A stretch of 64,000 nt of DNA from Mycobacteroides saopaulense (GCF_001456355.1 NZ_CP010271.1:4154001-4218000), one strand, 5' to 3'. Positions 9,205-19,463 are shown, counted from the stretch's first letter. Numbers and translations are program-made. The notes: generated by a model not told the origin, from the sequence alone.

Positions 9205-10076
9205 CGGCCGCGGCGCAGGACCGACGCGGCTTCGTGCACCGCCGAGGTGATTGCATGCAATGTCACGGACTCGAATTTCCAATGCTGCCAGTACAACGGC
9301 ACATCGAGATACCGCCCCGGCGCCAGGTCGACAAGACCGTCCCGATCCAACTGCTCGGGCATCATTCCCCAGCCCAGTCCCACCCGAAGTGCCTCAGTGT
9401 TCCCCACGGTGGTCGGCACATAATGTTCGGGGATGACCAGATCTCGCCGAAAAAGCTTGCGCAGAAACTGATCCTGCAGGGCATCACGCCGATCCCACCG
9501 GATCATCGGAGCCCTCCGAACCTGGTCTATGCCCGCGCCGAGTAACCCGCCGGGCAGGTGGCGCTCGACGTACTGCGATGATGCCATCCCGAAATAGCGC
9601 ATGGCGCCCAGCGATTCGGAGCGGCATCCCGCGATGGGTTTGGGCTCGGTGGTCACCGCGGCCATCACGACCCCCGCACGCAGCAGCTCGGCCGAATGAT
9701 CCTGGTCCTCGATCCGGATATCGATGAGCACGCCATCGGGAATCCGCGACAACACCGAGCGCATCCAGGTGCCGAACGAGTCGGCATTCACGGCGATCGC
9801 GATGCGGATCGCGGTGTCGTCGACGCCCATGTCTCGCAGCGCCTCGCGCTCCAGGGTGCCGATCTGCGCTGCGAGCCGCATCAACGAGGAACCCGCATCG
9901 GTTGCCACACAGGGCTTTTCCCGACGAATCAGCACCTGCCCCACCGACTGCTCCAGCGCCTTGACACGCTGACTCACCGCCGAGGGGGTGATGACCAGCC
10001 GCCGGGCGGCAGCGTCGAAGCTGCCCTCCTCGACGACAGCGGCGAAGGCAACGAGCTGCTGCGAGTCCAGACTCAC
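9201..10076 (-). CDS. lysG: LysG/ArgP-type LysR regulator of the amino-acid exporter
   Basis: A 291-residue LysR-type regulator. The HTH (VVEEGSFDAAARRLVITPSA) occupies residues about 14-33 and a substrate-binding domain follows. The ArgP/IciA/LysG subgroup is indicated by sequence character and by divergence from a LysE exporter. Members sense basic amino acids such as lysine or arginine and activate lysE. The start is a GTG at 10076, which overlaps the first half-site of the intergenic repeats. Confidence 0.88.
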   Translation of the reverse strand: MSLDSQQLVAFAAVVEEGSFDAAARRLVITPSAVSQRVKALEQSVGQVLIRREKPCVATDAGSSLMRLAAQIGTLEREALRDMGVDDTAIRIAIAVNADSFGTWMRSVLSRIPDGVLIDIRIEDQDHSAELLRAGVVMAAVTTEPKPIAGCRSESLGAMRYFGMASSQYVERHLPGGLLGAGIDQVRRAPMIRWDRRDALQDQFLRKLFRRDLVIPEHYVPTTVGNTEALRVGLGWGMMPEQLDRDGLVDLAPGRYLDVPLYWQHWKFESVTLHAITSAVHEAASVLRRGR

Positions 10077-10110
10077 ATTAGAGATTCTAATGCACCGTAA
10101 GAATCATTAG
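10076..10110. promoter_or_regulatory. LysG operator region between lysG and lysE
   Basis: Three related half-sites: CATTAG at 10076, CTAATG at 10087 and CATTAG at 10105. The first two form a perfect 7-bp inverted repeat with a 3-nt spacer (CATTAGA-GAT-TCTAATG). The set lies in the 68-nt gap between divergent lysG and lysE, where LysR-type regulators bind. Confidence 0.7.
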
Positions 10111-10144
10111 CTGGACTACATAACTGCACGTCCCTAGCGTCAGC

Positions 10145-10741
10145 ATGGTGACCGTCCTCTTCCTCGGCTTCTTGACCGGAATGTCCCTGATCGCCGCCAT
10201 CGGCGCCCAGAACGCCTTCGTGCTGCGCCAGGGCATCCGCAGTGAGCACGTCCTGCCGGTGATCGCGGTGTGCATCACCGGTGACTTCCTGCTCATCGCG
10301 GCGGGAATCGGCGGACTCGGCGGCCTGATCACCGCCACACCGAGCCTGCTCACCGTGGCCAAGGTGGGCGGTGCCGCATTCCTGATCGGCTACGGACTGA
10401 TGGCCGCCCGTCGCGCACTGCGCCCCGGAGTTCTGGTGCCGGCCGAGTCCAACCCGGCCCGACTCGGTGCGGTGTTGTTGACCGCGTTGGCCATCACCTT
10501 CCTGAACCCACACGTCTACCTCGACACCGTGGTCTTGCTGGGCTCACTCGCCAACGCACACCAGGACGCCCGCTGGCTGTTCGGAGCGGGCGCCTTGACG
10601 GCGAGCGTCACCTGGTTCGTCGGGCTCGGATATGGCGCCCGGTATCTCGCCGGAGTGTTTCAGCGCCCGGGAACGTGGCGGGTGCTCGACGCCGTCATCG
10701 CCGTCGTGATGATCGCGTTGGGCCTCTCACTGGTCGTCTGA
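10145..10741 (+). CDS. lysE: LysE/ArgO family amino-acid exporter
   Basis: A 198-residue inner-membrane protein with about six hydrophobic segments. The N-terminal [12 protein letters not shown] signature of LysE/ArgO exporters is present (residues about 22-33), as is [15 protein letters not shown]. It exports lysine or arginine by proton-coupled antiport. It is divergent from its likely activator LysG. A GTG immediately after the ATG at 10145 is an alternative start. Confidence 0.9.
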   Translation: MVTVLFLGFLTGMSLIAAIGAQNAFVLRQGIRSEHVLPVIAVCITGDFLLIAAGIGGLGGLITATPSLLTVAKVGGAAFLIGYGLMAARRALRPGVLVPAESNPARLGAVLLTALAITFLNPHVYLDTVVLLGSLANAHQDARWLFGAGALTASVTWFVGLGYGARYLAGVFQRPGTWRVLDAVIAVVMIALGLSLVV

Positions 10742-10750
10742 TCACCCTTG

Positions 10751-10768
10751 CCGAACCATTTGGTTCGG
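10751..10768. promoter_or_regulatory. Perfect 8-bp inverted repeat upstream of DUF4334-ADH-TetR operon
   Basis: CCGAACCA-TT-TGGTTCGG, perfectly symmetrical, 40 nt upstream of the first gene of an operon that ends in a TetR gene. A second weaker repeat (TCCCAA/TTGGGA, 10781-10802) overlaps the ribosome-binding site. The first is a good candidate autorepressor site for the TetR at 12345. Confidence 0.65.
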
Positions 10769-10807
10769 TGTTAGCGTCCTTCCCAAACCAACTGACTTGG
10801 GAGAGAC

Positions 10808-11284
10808 ATGGACACATCGGATGTCGACAAGGCCCGTGCCCGCTTCGCCGAACTTCGTGACCAGAAGGACGTCAGCCCCGCCGACCTCGACGAGATCTGG
10901 GCCGTGTTCGACACCGTCCGTCCCGAGGACATGTTGGGCAATTGGAAGGGCGATGAGTTCCACACCGGGCACAAGATGAACGGTCAGCTGGCCGCCGCTC
11001 GCTGGTACGGCAAGATCTTCACATCCATCAACGACGTCGAACCCATCGTCTGTTACGACGAGGACGGAAAGCTGTTCTCCAACAACCAGTTGAGCCTGGG
11101 CGGGGCGACCCTCTGGGATATCGAGTTCCGCGGCGAGGTCACCGCGACCATGGTGTACGACGGCCAGCCCACCTTCGATCACTTCAAGTGGGTGGACGAG
11201 AACACGCTGATGGGGATCATGAACGGCAAGCGGCAGCGTGCCAGCGGCAACTACCTCTACTTCATCCTCGAACGCGATCAGTGA
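10808..11284 (+). CDS. DUF4334 (GXWXG) domain protein
   Basis: A 158-residue soluble protein with the GxWxG motif (GNWKG, about residues 44-48) followed by a compact beta-rich domain, the hallmark of DUF4334/GXWXG proteins. Its biochemical role is not established. GGGAGAG precedes the ATG. Its stop overlaps the GTG of the alcohol dehydrogenase (GTGA), and a TetR gene follows, so the three form one operon, which suggests a role in alcohol or aldehyde handling. Confidence 0.8.
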   Translation: MDTSDVDKARARFAELRDQKDVSPADLDEIWAVFDTVRPEDMLGNWKGDEFHTGHKMNGQLAAARWYGKIFTSINDVEPIVCYDEDGKLFSNNQLSLGGATLWDIEFRGEVTATMVYDGQPTFDHFKWVDENTLMGIMNGKRQRASGNYLYFILERDQ

Positions 11285-12348
11285 AAGTCACTGCAGCGCT
11301 CAGCCGCTCGGCGCAGTCGCCATTCACGCTGGAGGAAATCGAGCTCGACGGGCCACGGCCCGATGAGGTGCTCGTCAAGGTCCATGCCACCGGCCTCTGC
11401 CACACCGATCTGACATTCAAGTCGCAGGTTCCGGTACCTGCGGTGCTGGGCCACGAGGGCGCGGGAGTCGTTGAAGCGGTGGGTGATCAGGTGCATGGCG
11501 TCAAGCCGGGCGATCACGTGGTGTTGAGCTACCGCAGCTGTGGCGACTGCCGCCAGTGTGATGCGGGCGATCGGGCGTACTGCTCGCGTGCGGCCCGGCT
11601 CAATCTATCCGGCACTCGTCTCGACGGCTCATCGACGCTGTCTCAGAACGGAACCAGTCTGTTCGGCTCGTTCTTCGGTCAGTCCAGCTTCGCCCAGTAC
11701 GCGCTCGCGGCCGCGGACAACACCGTCGTGGTGGACCCGTCCACCGATCTCACCACGGCGGCACCATTGGGTTGTGGTCTGCAGACCGGCGCCGGCTCGG
11801 TCCTCAATGTGCTCGCGCCCGAGCCGGATTCGCATCTGGTGATATTCGGTGCGGGCGGAGTCGGGCTGGCCGCGGTGATGGCCGCCAAGGCGATCGGTGT
11901 TCAGCGGATCATCGCCGTGGATCCGGTCGCCTCGCGCCGCGACAAGGCGGCCGAGCTCGGAGCGACCCAGACCGTCGACCCCACCGTCGAAGACGTGGCC
12001 GCGGTGGCGCGCGGCGCCACCCATGCACTGGACACCACCGCGAATCCCGACGTCATCGCCGCGGCACTTGGGCTGCTGCGACAGCGCGGCATGTTGGTTC
12101 TGGTGGGGCTCGGTGCCGCCCGCGGCACGATCGACCTCACCGATCTCATGTTCGGAGGCAAGGTCATCCGTGGGTGCATCGAGGGAGACGCCAACCCTCA
12201 GGAATTCATCCCGGAACTACTGAGGATGCACGCGCAGGGGCGCTTTCCGATCGAGTCGCTGATCAGCACCTACCAGGCACGCGATATCGGTCAAGCCGTC
12301 GCCGATGCGCGATCCGGCAGCGCGATCAAACCGGTGCTGCTCTGGTGA
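11281..12348 (+). CDS. Zinc-dependent alcohol dehydrogenase (MDR family)
   Basis: A 355-residue medium-chain dehydrogenase. It shows the catalytic-zinc GHEGAGVVEAVGDQV motif, CHTD near residue 40, a structural-zinc cysteine set (CGDCRQCDAGDRAYC) and the coenzyme-binding GAGGVG. The arrangement resembles benzyl- or geraniol-type NAD alcohol dehydrogenases. The GTG at 11281 overlaps the stop of the DUF4334 gene. Its stop in turn overlaps the GTG of the TetR gene. The substrate is unknown. Confidence 0.9.
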   Translation: MKVTAALSRSAQSPFTLEEIELDGPRPDEVLVKVHATGLCHTDLTFKSQVPVPAVLGHEGAGVVEAVGDQVHGVKPGDHVVLSYRSCGDCRQCDAGDRAYCSRAARLNLSGTRLDGSSTLSQNGTSLFGSFFGQSSFAQYALAAADNTVVVDPSTDLTTAAPLGCGLQTGAGSVLNVLAPEPDSHLVIFGAGGVGLAAVMAAKAIGVQRIIAVDPVASRRDKAAELGATQTVDPTVEDVAAVARGATHALDTTANPDVIAAALGLLRQRGMLVLVGLGAARGTIDLTDLMFGGKVIRGCIEGDANPQEFIPELLRMHAQGRFPIESLISTYQARDIGQAVADARSGSAIKPVLLW

Positions 12349-12935
12349 GCGCCATGCGCGCCGCGGGCCAGGCCACACACGACCGGATCATGGTGGCGGC
12401 CAAAGCGGAGTTCACCGAATACGGCTTTGCCGGAGCCCGGTTGAACCGGATTGCCACCAGCGCGAATGCGAGCAAGGAACGGCTGTACAGCTACTTCGAG
12501 AGCAAGGAGCAGCTGTTCGAAGCCGTTGTGACGCAATGGATCAATGATGCGCCGTACAAGGTGCCCTTCAGCGCCGAGGACGTGCCGGGCTATGTCGCGG
12601 GGCTGTTCGACAACATCATCGCCGACCCTCAGGGTGCCCGGCTGCAACGCTGGATCGAATTGGAAGCTCCCGACGGGATGTTCGACAACCACGTGCTGCG
12701 TCGCATCTTCCGGGCGAAGCTCGACGAGATAGGCCGCGGGCAACGCTCCGGCCTCATCGACCCCATGTGGGACCCGATGAGCCTGCTCATGATGCTGATC
12801 GACATCGCCTACTCGATGGCCGCGAGCGGGTTCGGTATCGACCGGATTGTCGGTGAACCACTGCGCGACGAGATGCTCGCCGACCGTCGGGCCGCTGCCG
12901 CGGAGGCGGCACGCCGACTGGTACGCCCTACCTAA
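12345..12935 (+). CDS. TetR-family regulator
   Basis: A 196-residue regulator with a canonical TetR HTH (about residues 13-59, RIATSANASKERLYSYFESK). It is translationally coupled to the alcohol dehydrogenase by a GTGA overlap. By position it should repress its own operon through the palindrome at 10751-10768. The ligand is unknown, plausibly the alcohol/aldehyde substrate. Confidence 0.88.
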   Translation: MSAMRAAGQATHDRIMVAAKAEFTEYGFAGARLNRIATSANASKERLYSYFESKEQLFEAVVTQWINDAPYKVPFSAEDVPGYVAGLFDNIIADPQGARLQRWIELEAPDGMFDNHVLRRIFRAKLDEIGRGQRSGLIDPMWDPMSLLMMLIDIAYSMAASGFGIDRIVGEPLRDEMLADRRAAAAEAARRLVRPT

Positions 12936-12993
12936 GGCGCCCGCCGCGAATCGCAAAGCCCCCTGGCTTGCTCACGCCAGCTACTCTCGATGT

Positions 12994-13986
12994 GTGCCAC
13001 CTGGGATGATCACTCGCCGCGGACTTCTTGCCGCCGGCGCCGCTCTCGCTGCGGGCACCGCACTGGCAGCCTGCTCGAAGAACACGCCCCCGACGTCGGA
13101 ACGCGACGGCACCGCCTTCATCAAGCATGCGTTCGGCACGACCGAGGTCAAGGCGCCGCCGACGCGCATCGTCAGCGCCGGGTACACCGGGCACGACTAT
13201 CTGCTGGCGCTGGGCATCATCCCGATCGCGGTCACCGAGTGGTACGGCGGCTTCCCCTTCGCGACCTGGCCCTGGGCCACCGACCGGCTCGGCGCTGCCA
13301 CACCCGAGGTACTCACCCTCACCGACGGTCTGATGGTCGACAAGATCGCCTCCCTGAAACCCGACCTCATCCTGGCGACCGATGCCGGGCTGGACAAGGA
13401 CACCTACACCCAGCTGTCGGGCATCGCCCCGACCATTGCCCAGTCGGGTAGGTACGCGTTCTTCGAACCGTGGAAGGACCAGGCCAAGGCCATCGGCCAG
13501 GCGGTGTTCAAGCCGTCGGAGATGGACGCCGTGGTTCAGGGCGTTGACGGCAGGTTCAGCGCTGCGGTGTCCGCACACACGGGCTTGAAGGACAAGAAGG
13601 TCATCTACCTGCAGGGCGAACTGCTGGACGGGCAGGCCATCGCGTACCGATCCGGACCGCGCACCGGTTTCCTCGCCTCGCTGGGGCTGACCATTCCCGC
13701 CGAGTTGGACAGCTACGCCAAGGGCGATCAGCTTGCGTATATCCCGTCCGAGCAGCTCTCCAGCGTGCTGGGCCAAGCCGATGTACTGCTGTGGGGCACC
13801 GAATCTGACGAGCAGAGCGCCGCGCTGCGCGCCGATCCCGCGATCACCAAGCTGGGCTCCACCCTGCAGAACCGCAGCATTTTCACCAGCAAGGAGTTGG
13901 CCGGCGCCATCAACTTCAGCTCGCCGCTGAGCCTGACCTATGTGGTGGACAACCTGGTCCCCGCGCTGGCCCGGATATTGGGGTGA
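12994..13986 (+). CDS. Iron-siderophore ABC transporter substrate-binding lipoprotein
   Basis: About 330 residues. The N-terminus holds TRRGLLAAG then a lipobox ALAAC, so it should be lipid-anchored outside the membrane, perhaps exported through Tat. The rest is a periplasmic-binding-protein fold (PPTRIVSAGYTGHDYLLALGI, LKPDLILA) of the FecB/FepB family. It matches Rv0265c by position next to pxpB/pxpC. A TACTCT -10 at 12982-12987 would place transcription start on the GTG at 12994, so the mRNA may be leaderless; the ATG at 13006 is an alternative. No permease genes accompany it. Confidence 0.85.
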   Translation: MPPGMITRRGLLAAGAALAAGTALAACSKNTPPTSERDGTAFIKHAFGTTEVKAPPTRIVSAGYTGHDYLLALGIIPIAVTEWYGGFPFATWPWATDRLGAATPEVLTLTDGLMVDKIASLKPDLILATDAGLDKDTYTQLSGIAPTIAQSGRYAFFEPWKDQAKAIGQAVFKPSEMDAVVQGVDGRFSAAVSAHTGLKDKKVIYLQGELLDGQAIAYRSGPRTGFLASLGLTIPAELDSYAKGDQLAYIPSEQLSSVLGQADVLLWGTESDEQSAALRADPAITKLGSTLQNRSIFTSKELAGAINFSSPLSLTYVVDNLVPALARILG

Positions 13987-14378
13987 TGAACTACCCACCC
14001 GCCCGACCGGCCCAGCCGTATTGGGCTGACGTTGTGATTCGCGTGGTCGGCGGCATCGTCGGGGCGACCGCTCTCGGCGTCTTCGGACTGGCGGCGTACA
14101 TGGTGCTGTCGTCTCGGTTCTCCTCGAATCCCCTCACCGACCCGCATGGCTATGGGCTGATCATCGGGATGGTGCTCGCCATCCCCTTCGGACTACTGGC
14201 CGCCGGCACCTTGCCGCTGGCGCTTCCCCGCGGGCAACGGCTTCGCGCCTTCACCATCGGATTCGTCGTGTGCCTCGCGGCGGTGGTGGCGTTGATCTAC
14301 TCGGCCGCCACCATGCCGACCCGCATCCCGCCCTGCGCGACGAATCCACCCGCACCCTTCTGCAAGAACGCACCCTAG
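13986..14378 (+). CDS. Small membrane protein, unknown function
   Basis: A 130-residue protein with a Pro-rich N-terminus, three predicted hydrophobic segments (about 16-38, 53-76, 83-106) and a Cys-containing Pro-rich tail. Its ATG overlaps the stop of the siderophore-binding lipoprotein by one base, so it is probably translated from the same message. I do not recognise a family. Confidence 0.7.
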   Translation: MNYPPARPAQPYWADVVIRVVGGIVGATALGVFGLAAYMVLSSRFSSNPLTDPHGYGLIIGMVLAIPFGLLAAGTLPLALPRGQRLRAFTIGFVVCLAAVVALIYSAATMPTRIPPCATNPPAPFCKNAP

Positions 14379-14388
14379 ACTTCGCGGA

Positions 14389-15102
14389 ATGGCGACAAGC
14401 GAGGTCGAGACAAGTTCCCAGGATCAGGTGGTCTTCGCCCAAGTGGGTCGCAGCTACTATCCGCTGCTGTCCGCTGTCTTCGTCGGCGTCGTCCTCATCT
14501 CTAACGTGGCCGCCACCAAAGCAATTGGTTTCGGCCCGGTCGTCGGCGACTGGTCGCTGATCACCGACGGTGCGTTCGTGCTGTTTCCGCTGAGTTATGT
14601 GATCGGCGATGTCCTCAGTGAGGTCTACGGCTACCGCGCCACCAATCGGGTGATCCTGCTCGGCTTCGCCATGGAAGCACTTGCGTGCCTGGTCTTGTGG
14701 ACGGCCAAGATACTGCCGCCGGCAGAGTTCTACCCCAACCAGGAAGCCTTCGCCACCATCGTCGAGAGCATCACCACACTCATGGTGGCCGGACTCGCGG
14801 GATACCTTGTCGGGCAGACGCTTAACGCTCTGGTCGTGGTTCGGATGAAGAAGCGATCCAAGGAACGACACCTTTGGGCGCGACTCATCGGCTCGACGGT
14901 CGTCGGTGAGTTCGCCGATTCACTGGTCTTCTGCTCCATCGCAGCCACCGCACTGGGCATCCACACCTTCGGCCAATTGGCCACGTACACGGCACTGGGC
15001 TGGATCTTCAAGTCGGTGGTGGAGATCGTGATGCTGCCGGTTACCTATCGGGTGATCGCCCACATCAAGAAGCACGAACCGACTTATACACAAGCGGGAT
15101 AA
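14389..15102 (+). CDS. Queuosine precursor transporter (YhhQ/VUT family)
   Basis: A 237-residue protein with six or so membrane helices and the family segments VLISNVAATKAI, FPLSYVIGDVLSEVYGY and EFADSLVFCSIAA. This family (COG1738) imports 7-deazaguanine precursors of queuosine. It starts 10 nt after the preceding membrane protein gene. No preQ1 riboswitch-like leader was noticed upstream. Confidence 0.88.
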   Translation: MATSEVETSSQDQVVFAQVGRSYYPLLSAVFVGVVLISNVAATKAIGFGPVVGDWSLITDGAFVLFPLSYVIGDVLSEVYGYRATNRVILLGFAMEALACLVLWTAKILPPAEFYPNQEAFATIVESITTLMVAGLAGYLVGQTLNALVVVRMKKRSKERHLWARLIGSTVVGEFADSLVFCSIAATALGIHTFGQLATYTALGWIFKSVVEIVMLPVTYRVIAHIKKHEPTYTQAG

Positions 15103-15141
15103 ATGCACCCCTGGGCACAGCCACGGGGGTACCGTCGAAGT

Positions 15142-15777
15142 ATGAGTACCGCAACGGATTTGAAGGTGCGGGATCACGGGGATCGGGCGTTGCTGCTCGA
15201 ATGCACATCCGTGCACGAAGTGCTGGCGTGGACGTCAGCACTGAATGCCGACCCAATCGACGGCGTCACCGATATCGTTCCCGCCTCCCGCACCATCCTG
15301 CTCAAGCTCCGCAGCCCGGCCGACCAGGCCATGGTGCGGCACCGGCTGACACAGCGCGGCGTGTCACCGGGCACACGCGAGGGCACCGCGGCGCCGCCGG
15401 TGATCATCCCGGTCCGGTATGACGGCCTCGATCTCGAAGAGGTCGCCGAGCACACCGGCCTAGGCGTAGACGGTGTCATCGCGGCGCACACCGGCACCGT
15501 CTGGACGGTCGGATTCTGCGGATTCGCACCGGGATTCGCATACCTCGTGGAGGGCGACCCACGTCTGGCGATCCCACGGCGTGCCGATCCCCGCACCAAG
15601 GTGCCGGCCGGTGCGGTGGCCCTCGCCGGCGAGTTCAGCGGGATCTACCCCCGTGAATCACCCGGCGGCTGGCAGCTGATCGGCACCACCGACGCCGTCG
15701 TCTGGGATCTCGACCGCAATCCCCCTGCGCTGCTCACGCCCGGCACGCGGGTCCAGTTCGAGGAGGTGAGCGCATGA
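15142..15777 (+). CDS. pxpB: 5-oxoprolinase subunit B (KipI/allophanate hydrolase subunit 1 family)
   Basis: A 211-residue KipI-fold protein. Motifs include [11 protein letters not shown] at the start, GFAPGFAYL and [14 protein letters not shown]. With PxpC it forms part of ATP-dependent 5-oxoprolinase, which opens pyroglutamate to glutamate. The ATG at 15142 is chosen over an in-frame ATG at 15103, which is preceded by no Shine-Dalgarno and adds atypical residues. It overlaps pxpC by 4 nt. No pxpA is nearby. It corresponds to Rv0264c by context. Confidence 0.88.
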   Translation: MSTATDLKVRDHGDRALLLECTSVHEVLAWTSALNADPIDGVTDIVPASRTILLKLRSPADQAMVRHRLTQRGVSPGTREGTAAPPVIIPVRYDGLDLEEVAEHTGLGVDGVIAAHTGTVWTVGFCGFAPGFAYLVEGDPRLAIPRRADPRTKVPAGAVALAGEFSGIYPRESPGGWQLIGTTDAVVWDLDRNPPALLTPGTRVQFEEVSA

Positions 15778-16649
15778 GGCCCACTCTGGAAGTCATGCGC
15801 ACCGGTCCCCTTGCGCTGGTTCAGGACCTCGGACGCGTCGGCAAGGCCGCCATGGGTGTCGGACGCTCGGGCGCCGCGGACCGCAGATCACACTCCCTGG
15901 CCAACCGGCTGGTGGCCAACCCCGACAACCTGGCCACCATCGAGGTGACCCTGGGTGGCATGTCGTTCCGGGTGACCGGCGGCGACGTGGTGGTAGCCGT
16001 CACTGGCGCCGACACCGACCCGTCGGTCAATGGAATCCCCTTCGGCACCAATAGTATTGCCCAGGTCCAGGAGGGTGATGTGGTGTCGCTCGGCGCCCCT
16101 CGCAGCGGGTTGCGCAGCTACGTGGCGGTACGCGGCGGGGTCAGCGTAGCGCCGGTGATGGGATCGCGCAGCTTCGACATCATGTCCGGTATCGGACCCA
16201 AGCCGCTCCAGGCCGGAGACAGACTGCCCGTCGGACCGCGGTCGCCCTCCTTCCCCGCCGTCGAACAGGCGCCGGTGGCCACCATCTCCGATGACATCGT
16301 GGAGCTCAAGGTGGTACCCGGTCCGCGCGACGAATGGTTCACCGATCCCGATGCGTTGATCCACGGCGACTGGATTGTCTCCGACCGCAGCGACCGGGTG
16401 GGTACTCGTCTGATCGGCAAGCCGCTGGAACTGCGCGATCCCGCCCGACAGCTGCCCAGCGAGGGTGTGGTTCGTGGCGCCATTCAGGTGCCACCGGGCG
16501 GCCAGCCCGTTATTCTGGGACCTGATCATCCTGTCACCGGGGGCTATCCGGTGATCGGGGTGATCACGGATTACGACGTCGATCTGGCCGCCCAGGTGCG
16601 GCCCGGCCAAACTGTTCGATTCCATTGGTCACGACCGCGGCTGAACTAG
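15774..16649 (+). CDS. pxpC: 5-oxoprolinase subunit C (KipA/allophanate hydrolase subunit 2 family)
   Basis: A 291-residue biotin-dependent-carboxylase-like domain protein. It has [30 protein letters not shown] N-terminal sequence, RSYVAVRGG and [12 protein letters not shown]. It pairs with PxpB. The ATGA overlap with pxpB indicates coupled translation. It corresponds to Rv0263c and is followed 10 nt later by aac(2'), the same order as in M. tuberculosis. Confidence 0.88.
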   Translation: MRPTLEVMRTGPLALVQDLGRVGKAAMGVGRSGAADRRSHSLANRLVANPDNLATIEVTLGGMSFRVTGGDVVVAVTGADTDPSVNGIPFGTNSIAQVQEGDVVSLGAPRSGLRSYVAVRGGVSVAPVMGSRSFDIMSGIGPKPLQAGDRLPVGPRSPSFPAVEQAPVATISDDIVELKVVPGPRDEWFTDPDALIHGDWIVSDRSDRVGTRLIGKPLELRDPARQLPSEGVVRGAIQVPPGGQPVILGPDHPVTGGYPVIGVITDYDVDLAAQVRPGQTVRFHWSRPRLN

Positions 16650-17836
<1,187 letters not shown>

Positions 17837-17898
17837 CTCAGTGACGGTACCGGCGCAATCTGAGAGAGCCTGAGAAAACGAGGCCGCTTAACCCGCGC

Positions 17899-17955
17899 CG
17901 AGATGACATTCAGGCGAGTGTTATCCCGTGTTTTGCCCGCATAGATGTCATCTCG
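17899..17955. repeat. 57-bp palindromic repeat, copy 1
   Basis: Begins CGAGATGACAT and ends ATGTCATCTCG, a perfect 11-bp inverted terminal repeat around a 35-nt core. The core ends in CATAG before the right arm. A second copy of identical length and identical arms lies at 55191-55247. This copy sits in the 131-nt gap between two paralogous membrane-protein genes. Confidence 0.8.
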
Positions 17956-17967
17956 CCAAGTACGGAG

Positions 17968-18639
17968 CTACCGGTCGGTGAGGGCTCGTTCCTTGCGGCG
18001 CAGGTACATCCGGATCGCCACCACCACGCCGACGATGAGGCCACCGGTGGTGAACATGGACACCACCGGATTGACGGCCTGCACCACGTCCACGGAGAAG
18101 CTGTAGATGATCACCACCATCAAGCCCGAGAACAACAGGCTGAAGATGCCGCACCAGAAACTGACGTGGACATGCAGTCGGTGATAGGAGCGATGGTCGA
18201 CGTCAGCCCAGGCCTGCTCGTCGGCCAACTTCTCGACACCGCCCGGCCAGAGCTTGGTGACCAGTAGTTCGGTTAACGGCTTACCGATGAGCGCACTGAC
18301 CAGAAAGTACGTGCCCAGCAGCATGCCGGGTACTTCGTTGGTGACCTGCGACAGACGCGGGTCGCGGGTGAGCCAGGCGATGATCAGGCTGACGCCGAAG
18401 ATCGGCACCACCAACAGCGACACGGGGTCCAGTGCCCGCTTCCACGCCATCTTCACCAGGGCCTGAGTGGCCGATACCGCGGTGGCCGCCATCAGGGCGT
18501 GCAGCTCCGAGAATCCGACCAGGCGCAGCCCGAAGTAGGCGCACAGGGCGGGCCCGACGTTGAGCAGGCCCTCGATCAACAGCTGACGCGGTGAGATCCC
18601 GTTCTCGGTATCGGGCTGCTGCTCGGTACTCAGGGACAC
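17968..18639 (-). CDS. Membrane protein, VC0807-like family, copy 2
   Basis: A 223-residue paralogue with the same landmarks (ELHALMAATAVSA, GKPLTELLV, SYHRLHVHVSFW) and a short basic tail LRRKER. Six hydrophobic segments are expected. The GTG at 18639 gives a length matching its neighbours; the upstream in-frame extension reads antisense through copy 3 and is not credible. It starts 20 nt after copy 3 ends, so cotranscription is likely. Function unknown. Confidence 0.78.
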   Translation of the reverse strand: MSLSTEQQPDTENGISPRQLLIEGLLNVGPALCAYFGLRLVGFSELHALMAATAVSATQALVKMAWKRALDPVSLLVVPIFGVSLIIAWLTRDPRLSQVTNEVPGMLLGTYFLVSALIGKPLTELLVTKLWPGGVEKLADEQAWADVDHRSYHRLHVHVSFWCGIFSLLFSGLMVVIIYSFSVDVVQAVNPVVSMFTTGGLIVGVVVAIRMYLRRKERALTDR

Positions 18640-18659
18640 CGCGCGACTGTATCCGTTCG

Positions 18660-19319
18660 TCAGGCCGCAGGCGAGTCGTACGTCATGCGTTGCAGGTAGC
18701 GACGGATGACCACAATCATGCCGATGATCAGGCCAATTGTGGTTACCAGAGAGAAGATCTGGTTGACGGCCTGGGCGATGTCGACCGAGAAGCTGTAGAT
18801 GATGACAATCGAAATGACCGACAGCAGCAGGCTGATGGCACCACACCAGAAACTCACCTGCACATGCATGCGGTGATACGCCGTGAAATTCGCTTCGGTC
18901 CAGTGATGTTCGGCCGCGAGCTCTTCCACGCGTCCGGGCCGGGCCTTGGCGATCATCAGCTCGGTCAGCGGCCGGCCTATCAGCGCGCTGCCGATGAGAA
19001 ACAGCGAGAGCAGAATTCCGGGCACGGTATTGGACACCTGCGCCATGCGCGCATCCGAGGTCACGAGCGCGATGACCAGGCTCAGCCCGAAGTTGAACAT
19101 CAGAAAGCCCGACAGGACGTCGAACTTACGATTCTTGGCCACTTTGACCAGCACCTGGATGCCGGAAACCATGGTGGCGGCGATCAACGCGTGGATCTCG
19201 GGTTGTCCCAGCGCGCGCAAGACGTAGTACGTGCCAAGGGATGGCCCGGCGCTGATGAGGGCGTGCCGAAGCACCACACGCGCGGATGCTTTCTGGCTCT
19301 CGGCTGGCTGCTCGGGCAC
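18660..19319 (-). CDS. Membrane protein, VC0807-like family, copy 3
   Basis: About 219 residues, first gene of the tandem trio. Shared landmarks are EIHALIAATMVSG, GRPLTELMI and AYHRMHVQVSFWCG. I use the GTG at 19319 (MPEQPAESQ) because it matches paralogue length; a start at 19379 is possible. The three genes look like tandem duplications that have since diverged. No function is assigned. Confidence 0.75.
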   Translation of the reverse strand: MPEQPAESQKASARVVLRHALISAGPSLGTYYVLRALGQPEIHALIAATMVSGIQVLVKVAKNRKFDVLSGFLMFNFGLSLVIALVTSDARMAQVSNTVPGILLSLFLIGSALIGRPLTELMIAKARPGRVEELAAEHHWTEANFTAYHRMHVQVSFWCGAISLLLSVISIVIIYSFSVDIAQAVNQIFSLVTTIGLIIGMIVVIRRYLQRMTYDSPAA

Positions 19320-19463
19320 GCGGCGAGGGTACCGGGCGAAACTGGGAATCGACGGCTGGCACGCAGCGCCGGCCGCCACTACAGGAGCAGTCCCGGAAAC
19401 GTTTCGATGAGCAGCCCGCGGGCGCTGTAGGGCCTGTTCGCCCTGGGCGTACGGAAATCGGAA

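Noticed and set aside
18640..18846. Upstream extension of membrane-protein copy 2
   Set aside because: It reads through copy 3 in another frame and gives His/Pro-rich nonsense; the GTG at 18639 matches paralogue length.
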